A DNA stretch of 64,000 nt from Aptenodytes patagonicus (GCF_965638725.1 NC_134951.1:76883068-76947067); one strand, 5' to 3'. Shown: positions 11,925 through 24,990, numbered from the stretch's first letter. Notes: generated by a model from the sequence alone, not told the origin. Numbers and translations are program-made.

Positions 11925-13754
11925 GTAGCGGGAGCTGAGCGTCAAAAGGGGGCTCACGCCGGGGAAGTTTCAGCTCCCTGCCGGTGGCTTCCTCTCGCCG
12001 GCCCCCTTTTACCGGTGGCGGCAGCAAAGTCTTCTCCCCGTAAAATCTCGGGAGTGCCCCTTTTCTAAAAACTCTCAGGTTTTCTCCCCTCTGTTCGGCA
12101 AAGCGTGTTGTGGCAAAGAGGTTCGTGGGACAAAGAGGGCTTTATCAGGGTGTCTGCTAACAGGAGTACTCCAGTAACCCACGCTCGCACCCACAGTCGT
12201 CCCTCCATTGCTGGGCTTGCTGGCTTCCCCACCAGGAGCCAGCTTGGGGCCCTGTGAGCGCAGGGTGTTTGCACCCAAACCGCCTCCCTGCACTTGCACA
12301 CCCTGCAATGAGGCCTGGAACCTGCACGCCAGGGAAGGGTGGTGCTGAGCTCACCCTGTGCAAACAGGCTGAGGGCGGAGGCAAGAGCAGTGACGTAGCG
12401 TAGGCCCTCATGCGTAAAAGGCTCAGGTAACAGAGGATGAAATTACCTCCTCATCTGCAGGATTCCTGTCAAACACCTGCAAGTAAATTTGGTTCCCTTC
12501 TGTTCCTAAATTAATCCAGCAAAATATTTTTTACCACTCTGTGGTTGTTTTAAAAAATACATCAGACAAAGCAGTAAATGAACAGACACATTGTCAGAAC
12601 CCAACATAAAATAAGTTTCTTGACCCTAGGACCATGTAGTACCATGTGTGCAGATGGTAAGCGTTGAGAAAAAACCCATCTTTGCTAACGTGCTCTCCAA
12701 ATGAAACACCCAACCCCAGGCACCAGTCCTTGCAAGGAGAGGATGGAATTGTGCGGCTGAGTGGTACTCTCTTACTGCTGTGACGTTTAGCTATCATGTA
12801 AATTCCTTAGCAGAGCTATTTTGTGCTGGAGAGCAACGAGGACCGGTCCGAAAGGAAAATGTTACATGACTGTCTAGGCAGCGTGCGTGCACGCAAGTTA
12901 GGAGCCCAAGTGAAGATCTGATTAGGAGTGAAGGAATGCTGCCAATGGGGAACAAAGTAGCAGTTAAAACATCTGGTAACCGATCTGGCAAACAATCATC
13001 AGTTGCTCCTCATTTTATAATAGTTTATTGTATATACTAATTCCTTTGTTATGCTTTTAATTGGTGGCTTGAGCAAAATAATTCAGACTTTCTCAGTTGG
13101 CTTGAAGCATGCTTACTTCCATGTCACACAAATTGATGTGTGCAATGTAGATGGGAGTGGGTGAAGAGAATAGCTGTTTGGCAAAATGAGGCAAAAAAGC
13201 TAGACTTCTGTGGAGAAAAATCGTATTTAGCCATTTTGGGTTAAATTTATTAATTTAAGCTGTCATGCTATATTAACTTCAATACAATTGTTCTAATTAG
13301 TATTTACTTTCCAGCAGAAGTAATAACATCAGAATATAAACTAAGGGAAGACTGTTACTCAAAAATTAGATTTTTTTTTTTTTTTTTTGTGGGAGGGTGG
13401 CACAGGGTAGCACAGGTTCTCTGGCAAGAGATGAGATAAACAAGAAACATTGTCATTAGTTGGGAGGTTGAAGAGGGATATGAGACACCTTATTTCAGGT
13501 ACATGTACTTTAACCACTGTGGGTTCTGGTCAACCTCTTTAGCTATATCTGGACTGATAGTCTATCTGCACGCACAGCTATGGTCCATTCCGTTTGGGGA
13601 TTGGGCTGGCATGCACTGAAGATCTCTCCCCACACAGGTGCCCAAGTTTCTCTCCTTCTTCCACTTGGGATGGAAGTGAATTGTCACATGCTCACATAAA
13701 GGTGTGGCTGAGGTCTAATATGGATGCAGAAGCCTCAGGCTTAGAAGTAGTCTT

Positions 13755-13835
13755 TGTGTCTTCATTCCTTACCTGTCAGATGATGATTATAATACTTTCC
13801 TACCTTACAGGAGAGTTATGTTAATTGATTACTAG
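13755..13835 (+). repeat. MIR-like SINE remnant
   Basis: Diverged similarity to the 3' half of the MIR/CORE-SINE consensus: the order CATTCCTTACCTGTCAGATG, then ATAATACTTTCCTACCTTAC, then AGGAGAGTTATGTTAAT follows the consensus block around TTTCCTCATCTGTAAAATGG. Recognised by eye; boundaries are approximate. Confidence 0.45.
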
Positions 13836-15214
13836 GCACATTTTGCCATTATATGGCAGGGGGTGGAACACTTGCTTGTTCTAATTGCAGGCTTCTCATA
13901 GTGTTAGATAAATTGTTTTTCCTTGCATAGATGGGGTGGAAATTTTAGGCATTTCCTACCATTTGTTAGGCCTGCCTACTACCCTCTTTGTCTTACATGC
14001 CATAGAAATTCATGACACCTATTACTTTCTTCATTCCTCCTCCTTATTTTGTAGGGGAACATAGATCATATCAGACAACTAAGTGAGCAACTATACTATT
14101 GTTAGTAAACCGAATACGAGTACTTCAGTATACTTGAAATTTGGTAGCCACAGTTCAAAAGAAGCCTGTAGGTTAATTTTTTCCTCACGTACTGATTTTG
14201 AGCAATTAGAACTAACATCGAAAACTAAGAAATCTATAAAAGCAATGATCTGTTCACAGAAGAGTCACTAACAGAAACAAGAGCAAAATGTGACTGATAA
14301 TTTTCCACAAAGAATAGTTTGATCAGTTCTAATTACACTACAGCATGCCAAACATATAGCAGTGGATCTTGCTTGAACTAATAATTTGCCTTAATTTCAT
14401 TATTCTCCATTTTTTTCAAGTTGGCTGATATCTGTGTGGAACAGCTTGGCAAAATTCAGTCATTTGCAGTCGTGTTATTACTGTTCTGACTCTCTGTGGT
14501 GCAGTATAATCAACCATGCACGAGGTTATAGAATAAAGTATAATCACCAGCCACCTAGTGCAGCGTAGATAATCTTTATACTGTGAGCTACATTTTGGTG
14601 TCACTTGGTCTTTTGCATGTAATTCTACTTTTTAACTGACTCCCCTTTACCAGTTGAATGTCAGCAAAAATCCTCTATTGAACAAGGGTTGTTGGCATCC
14701 TGGTACAGTAATTGGGATTACATTATTATATTTTACCTTCATTTGCTTACACTGGGAGACTGGGAAAGGGTTATTATTGTGCCATTTTAACTAGCTTGTC
14801 TGGCTGGTTGCCTTTAAATAAGATGCCTGCTTCATATTTCAAATAGCAATTGTAAAAGCTATTTGTCTTTTTCTTTCCCTGCACTGGAGATATCAGGAAT
14901 GAGGAAGAGAAAATGTAAATCTTACAAAACAGGCTTTTGGTATCCTCTCAACCTGAAGACTGGAGGCTGGTCTGAATAAAAACTAGCTATTTTTTTTACA
15001 GTTGCTGTTTGCTGGTATTAGCCTGCCCATCCACTGGGGTCCTTCGCTAAATTATTGGTTTATCCACGTATCAGAACACTGGCTTCCAACAGCAGCTGGG
15101 TTCGAGGAACTGGCTGCTCACTGGAAATGTTTCAGAACTTTTAATAGCCTAATGATCATTACACGATGAATACCAAAGGACTGGTGAAATAGCTTTGCCT
15201 GTAAGATGACATTG

Positions 15215-15530
15215 TAGCTTCCTTTTTTTCTGACCCTTAATGTCTTTTCATATCTCTCTTCCTTCAAGCCTGCTTCTTCTAATCTTTCCCATGTTAGTCT
15301 CTCCTCCACTTCCTCTACAACACCATTTTGCCTTCTCTCCCTTCTATTTTCATCATACCGGCTGTAATTCTTTAATATCTTCCCTTTCTGTCTTTTTTGT
15401 TTGTTTTCTGTTTTTATTTCCTTTTCCCTTGAATGTTCTTCACCTGATTTCAGTTTAGGCCTTTCATTTTTAAATTTTTTTTTCATTATTTCTCCCTTTC
15501 ATACTCACCTTCCCATTCTTATGAGCTTTT
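15215..15530 (+). repeat. Pyrimidine-rich low-complexity tract
   Basis: About 300 bp dominated by C and T on the plus strand, with runs of TTTTTT and TCTTCC. On the minus strand it yields a Lys/Glu/Arg-rich open frame (15118-15486) that reflects the purine bias rather than a gene. Confidence 0.6.
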
Positions 15531-17927
15531 TCTTCTCTGAAGCAAATGAGGAATTCTTCATGTTTCTTCTTGTCAGCCTGCGGTGAGGAAGGGACAGTAG
15601 CAGGTTCAGCCAGTTAGTCAGGCCAGGAAAGCTGAAGCAGAGGGATGTGTTTCGTTTACTCTCCCCTGTAGTTGCATTAGAAGTGACATTCATAGCTGAA
15701 GGGGTGGTGTGAGTAGCTGGAAAAGTGGAAGAAGTATGGCCCATGGAAGATTTCTCTGTATCCAGGTGAGGAAGCACAGGTACTTGGACGCTATGACTGA
15801 GCAGATTTGCACACCATATTATCTGTCTCCATGTGCTTCTCTGATCAGGTGGAAGATTGACAGAACATTTCCTCTGCTCCGCAGAGCATTTCCCAATAGT
15901 CAAGGGGAAAAAAAAAATCTGTGTTGTGAAACAGTGTTGTTATAACAGACAGATTGTACTGCCTGGAGCAGTATAGGTGACTGAATGCTTTCTTTTAACA
16001 GTGGTTTTCTAGGGAAATGTCCCAAAGTACTGCTTTTAGTCATAGTAACATAGAAACAGTAGAGATCAAGGTAAGCACACAAGGCTGGGGGTCTGTTGGA
16101 AAAATACTGCTGTAGCCAAGTAAAACAGTGGGCAACAAAGCCCATACACAAGAGGATTGAATTAAAGTTACCTGAAACTTACATATGAGTTTACGGTCTA
16201 CAAACGCGTGCTTAGTTTTTACCCACTGAAAATACTCTCCTTCAGTTGTGTGAGAGCACCCATGAACAGAAAGCTAATTAGTATTAGCCTGTCTGGGACT
16301 TTACTTCCTACAAGGCAATAGGATATACTGTTGTCTCCTGACCACAAATTTAACTGTATTATGTGGACTTAAACTTGCAATATATGCACAGCCTACGTAT
16401 AGGACAATTCTACTTATACTTGAAAGATGTTGTTGCAGAAATACAGATACTGTCTCTGTATCAGTTGTAAAATGTATCGTGGATGCCTGCAGGCAAAACT
16501 GTTCTTAAACAAGCCTAAATATATAGTAGAAAATCTAGAAAAATAAATATTAAGGTTTTATTAAAACCCATAAAATAATCATCTATACAATGGCATAATA
16601 CGTGAATGCTTTTGTCTGGAAGAGGAAGAGAAACCAGCCATGAGGAAGTCACATCAAACAGTGACGTTTGCCAGTCCTTGACAAACGTGGAGAGAGCCCT
16701 GATGATCACAGAGGCCTCTCTCACGAGGCCTGGTGGTCTTGCACAGAGGATAGGATATTATCCCTCAGACTAACTCATCTATAATCTATGCAAATAAACA
16801 GTGCTGAGCTTGGACTGCCATCTTTACATGGCAATTGAGCTTACCTGTTCCCCATTTACAGGCTTCCTGTTAACCGAATTCTGGGCTATGTTTGTTTTAC
16901 TGTTAATTCTGTTCTTTTGAAAAGTCTTTTGTGCCTTCGCGGTAATCAGGAGGTGAATGGATACAATACTGCTGGGGCTAGAAGAGGGACTGAGAGACTG
17001 TCTCATCCTCTGGCTGTGACTGCAACACACGATGTGGGGGCAGGCAGTAGTGAAAGTGCTAAAGATCCGCTGAACAGTTCTTGCCTTCTTTTGGTAAATC
17101 TACATCTAGGCAGACAACAGACCGAGAGAAACAGCTTTTCAATTCTCTCCACCGCAAATATTTTTTTTTTCCTCTTTGCATATGAGAATGGTAAATCCTT
17201 TGCCTTCATTATCAGCACTCTGAAGAAGATAATAGTTCAATACTCTAGTATAGAGTGCAATGGTCCACAGAAGTGTAGTTGGCAGGCAGATTTGTGGTAA
17301 AATAGGAGTACTTGTAGAGCATCATTGCAGGTCTGAAGACTGAGGGCCAGGAGGGAGGACAGCGGTTGACTGGGGTTCAGGGAAGCAAGACAATAGTTTG
17401 TGAAATACTGGGGGAAGTATTATCGTAAGCTTTTTCTTCCCTTACTAGCTGTTCACTCCAGTTTGTTAGGGGGACCTTATTTCCCCAAATTCCCCAACAC
17501 CTTTTCCAACATTCACTAGTCGTTCCCCCATTGTCCTCAGTACTCTCAAGCCGTGTGCTAGGAAGGGAACAGAAGTTCTTCTATGCAAGGCTCTTACTTT
17601 CCACCCACAGTGCCTCCACCTGATCTCTTCCAAAAAGTCAGGGTCATTTTGATATCTCGTCAACATAGAAGACTAGGCAATGGCCTACCTGATGGTGATT
17701 AACTAATGGCACCTACAGCCAAATATCAAGGCTGTTAGCAGCTGAAGGTAGGGGTGAGGTGAGAGGATTTACTCTAGCAGCAACCGGTAGTGTCTCCAGC
17801 TGGGCAAGGGCGGACTCTGCAGTAGGCACCAACCAGACATGAGCTGCCCTAGGCAGACACTTTTCATGTGTTTTAAACCAGTTCTGAAACTGAAGTACTG
17901 GAAAGCACTAGAAACTCCCAATTATGT

Positions 17928-17949
17928 TTATGTTGATGAGTCAACATAA
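17928..17949. repeat. Small inverted repeat containing an AP-1 consensus
   Basis: Nine-base arms (TTATGTTGA / TCAACATAA) flank TGAG, so the centre reads TGAGTCA, the AP-1/TRE consensus. It stands alone in intergenic DNA. A 22-bp inverted repeat can arise by chance in a window this size. Confidence 0.5.
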
Positions 17950-20794
17950 TGTTTTGTGTCATTTTCACCTAAAATCCTTATCATTTTTAGCTGATCTTGG
18001 TTGACAAGTGTACTTTTCCTGTACCACTCTGAGCAATATCTGCAGCTACAGAAGTATGACTAAAGTAAGATGTGACTTTGAAACATAGATACCAAATTAC
18101 ATAGATACGTAGAGTGACAAGAGTGAAAGCTGGACACTACTGTAAAGAAATCCATGTTGGTCCACATAATTTTTTTCCCTCTAATTTATTATTGAGAAAT
18201 GGCTGAACAGGTCTTGCTGACAAGTTTTAGAGGTTTTCAGCCTGAGCCAGACACCTGGCATGGATAAGGTTTGCTTAAGTTTCAAGCAGGCTAAAGAACT
18301 ATAATGGAGATTCCTAGCCTTCATTACTGGGAAAGCTAGTAGCTCCCGCTGCAATACTGTATCACCTTATCCCCACTGCTCCTCAGTTCTGTAGGTATTT
18401 GGATAATGGTTTTATAGGTGTCGCACCACTCTCAACCATAAAAAACAACAACAACAACAAAAGAAAATAATGTCCTATCTGTTTCCATATTGGCATATTC
18501 TCTCCATCTGAATGTTCTATCTGGTATTCTTTCTTCTTTGAAGACCTTCAGGCTCGATGTATCTACATAAGCAAAATGTATTTTGCTAATCATATCAGCG
18601 TTTTTTTCAATCAGCATTCTTTAAGGGAAAGTGTGGAAATAACATATTTGGAATACAAATATAGTGTGTGACTACTGTGACCGTGTGAGAATTAAGCTGG
18701 GTTTAATTCCCCAATCGCTTTACCTGTATTTGCAGACAAAACAGTTTTCAGGTTCATCATTCACTAAGAAAAGCACTTCTTTTCCTTTTTTTTTCCTTTT
18801 GTTTTGGTGTGTGTGCAGGATTAGAGTGCCCTTGAAGCCATTTTCTTTCTTGAGTGTGTACTCTATCATGGTGCTCCAGTTCTTGACCTGCCCCCGGCTG
18901 TATGTGTCTTGTTTGCCAGATCCTTCCTGAGGAGCAGCACCACTCAGTCCATGGAGAGCTGGCAGCCGGGGAACGGGGGCTAAGCACTTTTGCCAGCTGG
19001 CTGATCAGCTGAGGGACAAAGACAATAGCTTATCTATCCTTGCTCTGGTCAGCTCCCAAGACATTCTTGTCCTTCAGACTGGCATGACTCTTGGGTCAGT
19101 GCCAATTTTCATCACTGTACTGCTGAGCTATGTACATTTTGCTCCTTTTTGCTATAGATATTTATCATTTTTCCATAATTTTACTTTTATTTTTGGGTCA
19201 TCTAAAACACCGCTGCCTATTTTCTGCATTGTTAACAACAGGCAGTTAAACATAAGCTACTGTCAGCTCTGTCTACCTAAGCTGTAGCATTATTCCCTCA
19301 ACCTCTATTTATTCTATAGAGACCTCATCGCCTACACATCTTTAAACTGTCTGAACATAAAAGAAAATAAAGAGCTCACTCTAGGCAGAAGTCCTGGCAA
19401 CTGAATATCTGTGTTTAATGCTTATGATATACTCTTTTAAAAGGTAGCTGCAGGATTTTTTTGAAAAAATAATTGCACGCTTATCCACACCTAATGTTTC
19501 AAAAGCCCAGGTTCATTGTTTTTTGCTTGTTTGTTTTTTTATTTTGTTAAGCTCCACAGCTAGTGAGAGAGGTGAACTAATTAAACAAATTAATGAGCCC
19601 TAACCCATATCAGATCAGGATCTTTAGAAATTTTTTGCAAGCTGAATAACAATCAAACTGAACATCAGGATGTAAATGTTGCTAATTCCATGAGCAGCAA
19701 TGAGCAAGGAAAAGGGCATCTGGCTTATTGTCTGCTATCAAGTTATACTAGGGATTATTAATGACTGATTATTATTTGCTAGGTTTCAAACTACTGCCAA
19801 AAAAGTACATAAAACTGCTACTGGATTACATATTTACGTTTTAGGATTGTTCTTCCAACTGGACAACTTGGAATGCAATTAAAATCTTTATCTCACTTTC
19901 CATCTCACCACGGTAAAATGAGTTACGTAGCAAATCTCTCTACTTCCAAATACTTTTTTTTGTGAGAACAGTCTGTTTATATCAAAGGTAATATTCTCAG
20001 GCTTTACACTTTACATAATTCACAAGCAATTAATTTAGCACAGACATCTCACAGTCCAGTCATGATGGCTCCCTAGCAGCCTATGAACAAGCTTTGATTT
20101 GCTATATGATTTCCAGCAGGCATTTGTCTCTAAGCTTACTAGAGGTGACAAATCACTCTTGATTAGGGGACAGCAATTGCCTTCTAGTCTAGGGCTCTGG
20201 AAGATGGCAAGTGTTTTCCTAGGGTTCTTTGGATGAGGGGAGAAGCTTTCATCCCAGAGTACTTCAGCTCAGCATAATTGATTTTCCTGGGGCAGCTTAG
20301 AGATGCCAGTGAAATTTGAAAAGATGGCAAGCATGGTGAATTCCTAAAATTGGACCAAGCAATGCTGCAAGGAAATCTGGAAGAAATGGGATATACTCAA
20401 TTACTGTCAATTTTCAAGAAATTAAAGAGAATACAGATGAAAGAGGGAGAAAGAGAGAGAAGGCAATGTGCATATTTGTGCCTAATCTCAGAACTTTCAG
20501 TTTCAGAAAGTCATCATAACATGAAGAGAGCCCCAAAACACACAAATCAAACTAGGCAAAACCACAAGAGAGACACAGGCAATTGTACCAGGTTCACAAT
20601 GGAAGTAGGAGGCAACAAGAATTTTCTGTCACTCAGTGGAATTCATCACAGATTCCTCAAAAAAAAGTTATTACAATGTTTGCCTGGCCTCAGTCCTAAG
20701 TCATCTCTCATTTCCAGGAAAGCACCATGGTGTGAAATGTCAAACCAACATCCCAGCATCTTGTTTTGTATTTTATTTCCAGCTGCTGCTGACA

Positions 20795-20875
20795 TGCTGC
20801 ATAATGCTAGAAAAGTCATTTGCTCTTCCTGGTCAAGGTTCCCCATCTACAAAATACAAATAATTATACTAAGTT
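20795..20875 (+). repeat. MIR-like SINE remnant
   Basis: The order AAAAGTCATTTGCTCTTCC, GGTTCCCCATCTACAAAATA, CAAATAATTATACTA follows the MIR core (AAGTCACTTAACCTCTC, CAGTTTCCCCATCTGTAAAA, ATAATAATACT). Similarity is diverged but collinear. It overlaps the end of the 180-codon open frame at 20350-20892, which argues against that frame being a gene. Confidence 0.55.
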
Positions 20876-23004
20876 TGGAAAACTTGAGATGAAAACCTAT
20901 CAATTAAGAATACTTTTGTTGTAATTATTAGTCCGATGCGTGGCTGATGACCTAGAGTCCTTGGGTTCATCCCTAATTTTGGTAAAAGGCAAGAAAAGTG
21001 TTGTAGTCTAAAATGAAGTATTTTTACTGATTTTCTATCAGTACCTATTTATCTCTCTTCAATTCCTTTTTTTATTCTTTTCTCTTATTTTCTCCTAGTA
21101 AGATATTCTACTAAAGAAGTTTAACTTCCCTAAATATCTTTTTAAGATAGTCTGTTAAGTTTACAAATCAGGCCCTATGAGTTAGTCTGTCATTTAATTT
21201 ATAGAAACAAAAAGTTCCTGGCTACTTCAGAAACGCTGCAGTCTGCGGTTTGTTCCCTTGTTTGTTTAATCTAATACTCTAACTACTAGTATCAATCTTA
21301 ACAATTTTAAAGGTGTCTAACCACTTTTGTCATAGAGATAGTTCTTAAATGTTAACCTGGTCTCAAACATCCACACAGCAAATTCAGGGGGATAAATATT
21401 GCAGACCACAAAGCACAAACCCACTCCTTTCCATGCTGTTGCAGCTCTGTCTCTGTAATTTGTCTCTGTGATGGAGATACTAAATTCTTCATGCATAGCT
21501 TCCAGATGATGGACATTTTCTTTCTAACAACAAGCTGGCTGGTTGTAGAGCTCAGGTATCAGGTCTTCTGAGCTACTTTTGCAGTTTCTTGCTGTAATAG
21601 ATGCAAAACACCAAAGAATCCAGTTCTTGGCAGAAGGAAACTCACTTAAAGAACACAGAGAGTTACAGATTGCATGTATTGAAGTTCCATTTAGAACTGA
21701 AGGTGTTTATTTAAAATGTCCCAAAGCTACAGTCGACATTACTTGCTTTTGCTGGACCTAGCAAATGCTTTCTTTCTTACATGTGCTTGTATGCGTGCAA
21801 TCAATCAGAGATCAAAGCTCAGAGAGCTTTTTTCCAAAATTGGTTGTCAGATGTGTATGAAGTTTTAACAACCATAAACACTCTTTTCAAATAGCAGCTT
21901 GTCACATGACATGTCATAGACACCAACCAAGGTTTTTTTTTCTTTTTCTTCTTTTTCTCCTAAATGAAAACATTTCTTCTGGCAGCCTCTTATAAACTAC
22001 TTCAAAGAAGTCTTCTCAAGTCCTTTTTTTTCCAGTTGACCTACTATTTTGCTTCTTCCCTCCAGAAAATTACCCAAGATATTTGAAATTTGAGTTTGAC
22101 CTAACAGCAATTTTGATTTTTGAAAATAATAATGTATTTCAAGACTCCTGATTTTAGTTTCAATGATTCTTTAGTTTGTATCTCTCAACTACAGTGAAGA
22201 TCTATTTATAAAGGGGTGAGGGCTGGAGCAAATTAAGTGGTTTTTGAAACCTACAAGACTGACAAAAAACCAGTCTCAATCCAACACAGTACTTAGGATA
22301 TGCTTAGTGTCAAACATACGAGTTGGTGTAGGAAAGCTGAGGTGATACTTGAGACTCATGCCTCAATGCTAACGTGTTTAAGTGCTTTATTAAATGACTG
22401 TTGAGAGAGAGCAAAGACTACAGGTTACCTATGCAGGTTGGCCACATGCAGCAATGGGAGTTTCTCCCATGCCACTCATCTGCTGGATTGAACAACCCGT
22501 CATCCAGTGATCTCTTAACCTCTTTGTTTCATATGCCACCAACTGCTGCCCATTCTACATAGCGTGAATTCTAACCACGTGGTGTCACTTCAGTGGGTAT
22601 TTTTCAGTGGACTTTTTTTACACAGTACAGGTGACTGAAACTACATTTTTACTTAATTAAGAAATAATGTTCCACTTGAAAAGCCAAGCATTCAAAGTTA
22701 TGAAATGTCAGAAATGAGGCTGTCCGCCCAACTTTAATTTGGCACCATATATGTGCCAGTCCTTAATAACACAACCATATTCTTCCCCTGTTCCCAGCTT
22801 CATTCAGTGTAGTGGGGTGTGCTTAGAGAATCCAACATCTGTTCGCTATTTTCATCCTCGATACTTAACTAGTGGTTACACCATGGAATGAATGCAGGAT
22901 TATTCCTTTCCTCGTGATCCTTTCTAGAGCATTCCTCACAACAGTGCCAAAATGAATCATAAACTTTAATTATTATATCGTTGCTATGAGATTAAATGCA
23001 TCTT

Positions 23005-23110
23005 GTTATCTCCATTTACTGTCCATGGAAGTGCAACAAAATCCCTCTCTGGAGGCCATGTGGGGAATTGATGGTAGAACTGGAACTGGAATTTGGGGCC
23101 CAATCCAGTG
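23005..23110 (-). repeat. MIR-like SINE remnant, reverse orientation
   Basis: On the plus strand, TTATCTCCATTTACTG followed by AGGCCATGTGGGGAATTGAT and GTAGAACTGGAACTGGAATT resembles the reverse complement of the MIR core (CCATTTTACAGATG ... GGTCACACAG ... GGCAGAGCTGGGATTTGAA). Diverged; boundaries approximate. Confidence 0.4.
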
Positions 23111-23765
23111 CTCATTCTCCTGGATCAAACCACCTTCCTCTGGGAACTGCCGAGCAGCCTCGGCTCTCATCGACTTTGCAGTTTTGAGCATTCATAATGC
23201 CTGTTCACACTCACAGCACTGGTAATCTCAAAAAGCTCAACCAGAAAACAAAATCCCAAACAGGCATAAAAGTTCTGCCCCTGAAGCAACAAAAACAAAT
23301 ACCTAAATTAAACAAGCTTTTCAAAGAAATGGTGAAACCGAATGAAGTTGCATATTTTCGTTGTCCTAATGCTTCTCCCTTCTCACTTCAAAAAACTAAT
23401 TTCTTCCTTGTGACTCCTACGGTGTACCCACTGGGGAAGACACCACACACGCTAGGGATGGCATGGAGCTATGCTCGGGCCGACAGTCAGGCCAGAACTG
23501 GTGTGACCACTGAAGGACTGGCACACTGCTGAATGTAGGATGGACAAATTTCATCTGCTTTCCTGTGGTGGGATTTGGGGACATATCATAAATCCAGTTC
23601 GTGACTTTTTTGAAACTTACCAGGACTTACTTAAGGCTGTAAGCCTCTTACATATGACTGAAATGAACCATCTTGTTCAACACCTACTATTGGAGGGACT
23701 GATGGGCAGATGAACATGCAGACCATGTAAACACATAGGCCATCTTTCCTTGGCAAACCAGGACC

Positions 23766-23770
23766 AATAT
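23766..23770. repeat. Target-site duplication AATAT (left copy)
   Basis: AATAT immediately precedes the LTR's TGTCC start and matches 25122-25126 just past the LTR end. The pair defines the insertion boundaries. Confidence 0.75.
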
Positions 23771-24026
23771 TGTCCTGGTTTCAGCTGGGATAGAGTTAAT
23801 TTCCTTCTTAGTAGCTGGTACCGTGCTGTGGTTTGGATTTAGGATGAGAATAACGCTGATAACACACCGATGTTTTAGTTGTTGCTCAGCAGTGCTTACA
23901 CTAACCAAGGACTTTTCAGCTTCCCATGCTCTACCGACTGAGAAGGCTGGAGGTGCCCAAGAAGCTGGGAGGGGGCACAGCCGGGACAGCTGACCCAAAC
24001 TGGCCCAGGGGACATTCCATACCATG

Positions 24027-24034
24027 TGACGTCA
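24027..24034 (+). promoter_or_regulatory. Consensus CRE in the LTR
   Basis: TGACGTCA, the full palindromic cAMP-response element, lies 10 bp upstream of the LTR TATA box. In this position it is a likely part of the original LTR promoter. Confidence 0.6.
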
Positions 24035-24043
24035 TGCTCAGTG

Positions 24044-24049
24044 TATAAA
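24044..24049 (+). promoter_or_regulatory. LTR TATA box
   Basis: TATAAA within GTGTATAAACTGGGC, placed centrally in the LTR where the U3 promoter would be. The predicted start is near 24075, on the plus strand. Confidence 0.6.
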
Positions 24050-24173
24050 CTGGGCAAAAGCTGGCCGGAGGGGGCTGCTTCTCGGGGTCTGGCTGGGCAT
24101 CGGTTGGCGGGTGGTGAGCAACTGCATCGTGCATCACTTGCTTTGTATATTCTTTTAGTATTATTATTATTAT

Positions 24174-24909
24174 ATCATAGAATCATAGAATCATTGAGGT
24201 TGGAAAAGACCTCTAAGATCATCGAGTCCAACCATCGACCCAACACCACCATGCCCACTAAACCATGTCCCTAAGTGCCGCATCTACTCGTCTTTTAAAT
24301 ACCTCCAGAGATGGGGACTCAACCACTTTCCCGGGCAGCCTCTTCCAATGTTTCACCACTCTTTCAGTAAAGAAATTTTTCCTCACGTCCAATCTAAACC
24401 TCCCCTGCCGCAACTTGAGGCCATTTCCTCTCATCCTATCGCTAGTTACTTGGGAGAAGAGACCGACACCCACCTCGCTACAACCTCCTTTCAGGTAGTT
24501 GTAGAGAGCGATGAGGTCTCCCCTCAGCCTCCTTTTCTCCAGGCTAAACAACCCCAGTTCCCTCAGCCGCTCCTCAGAAGACTTGTTCTCCAGACCCTTC
24601 ACCAGCCTCGTTGCCCTTCTCTGGACACGCTCCAGCACCTCAACGTCCTTCTTGTAGTGAGGGGCCCAAAACTGAACACAGTATTCGAGGTGCGGCCTCA
24701 CTAGTGCCGAGTACAGGGGCACGACCACTTCCCTACTCCCGCTGGCCACACTATTTCTGATACAGGCCAGGATGCCATTGGCCTTCTTGGCCGCCTGGGC
24801 ACACTGCCGGCTCATGTTCAGCCGGCTGTTGACCAGCACCCCCAGGTCCTTTTCCGACAGGCAGCTTTCCAGCCACTCTTCCCCAAGCCTGTAGCGCTGC
24901 ATGGGGTTG

Positions 24910-24910
<1 letters not shown>
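24174..24910 (-). mobile_element. 5'-truncated CR1 LINE nested in the LTR
   Basis: Read on the minus strand it runs from a truncated 5' end near 24910 to the CR1 3' terminus (CAACCTCAATGATTCTATGA and repeats) near 24174. It keeps an uninterrupted 214-codon frame (24258-24902) that is the C-terminal end of the CR1 ORF2 reverse-transcriptase protein, including [21 protein letters not shown] and [20 protein letters not shown]. It landed in the ATT microsatellite of the solo LTR, whose remainder flanks both sides. The intact frame and close match to the copy at 42929-43581 suggest a fairly recent insertion. It is a dead fragment without endonuclease or most of the reverse transcriptase, not a host gene. 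Confidence 0.95.

Positions 24911-24964
<54 letters not shown>
24911..24964 (+). repeat. (ATT)n microsatellite
   Basis: About 54 bp of uninterrupted TTA/ATT repeat beginning at the CR1 5' junction, and continued on the other side at about 24156-24174. It belongs to the LTR and was split by the CR1 insertion. Confidence 0.9.
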
Positions 24965-24967
<3 letters not shown>

Positions 24968-24984
24968 TTTATTTTATTTCAATT

Positions 24985-24990
24985 ATTAAA
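24985..24990 (+). terminator. LTR polyadenylation signal (ATTAAA)
   Basis: ATTAAA, the common variant signal, precedes CTGTTCTTATCTCAACCC in the 3' part of the LTR, the expected place for the R/U5 boundary signal. Confidence 0.5.

Larger units (their letters stand above)
11040..12060. promoter_or_regulatory. CpG island / RAB32 promoter region
   Basis: About 1 kb of very GC- and CpG-rich DNA in an otherwise AT-rich window, spanning RAB32 exon 1, its 5' UTR and upstream sequence. It contains many GC-box-like GGGGCGG/CCGCCCC strings, a TATA-like element near 11640, and a perfect palindrome at 11833-11924. Overlapping long open frames on both strands here arise from base composition, not from coding. 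The island is the only one in the window and marks the 5' end of RAB32. Confidence 0.85.
12061..23765. other. Intergenic, RAB32-upstream side
   Basis: About 11.7 kb of AT-rich DNA with no recognisable gene. It contains a 19-base T run near 13370, a MIR-like remnant near 13755-13835, a pyrimidine-rich tract at about 15215-15530, an 18-base (CAA)n near 18445, a second MIR-like remnant near 20795-20875 and a reverse-oriented one near 23005-23110. The longest non-repeat open frame (180 codons, 20350-20892, plus) has no recognisable domain, starts at a non-ATG codon and overlaps the MIR remnant, so it is not called as a gene. Confidence 0.6.

Noticed and set aside
11461..12027. 188-codon and 114-codon minus-strand frames and smaller plus-strand frames upstream of RAB32
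   Set aside because: They are composition artefacts of the CpG island; low-complexity Arg/Pro/Ala/Gly content, and the palindrome repeats the same peptide on both strands.
15118..15486. 122-codon charged open frame (minus)
   Set aside because: Lys/Glu/Arg-rich product of a pyrimidine-rich tract on the opposite strand; no domain, and no splice or promoter context.
20350..20892. 180-codon open frame (plus), the longest outside repeats and known genes
   Set aside because: It begins at TTG, has no recognisable domain, and its end overlaps a MIR-like remnant. A chance open frame of this size is plausible in 64 kb.
24258..24902. 214-codon and (at 42935-43492) 185-codon reverse-transcriptase-like frames as host genes
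   Set aside because: Both are the C-terminal end of CR1 ORF2 within 5'-truncated LINE copies; annotated as mobile elements.
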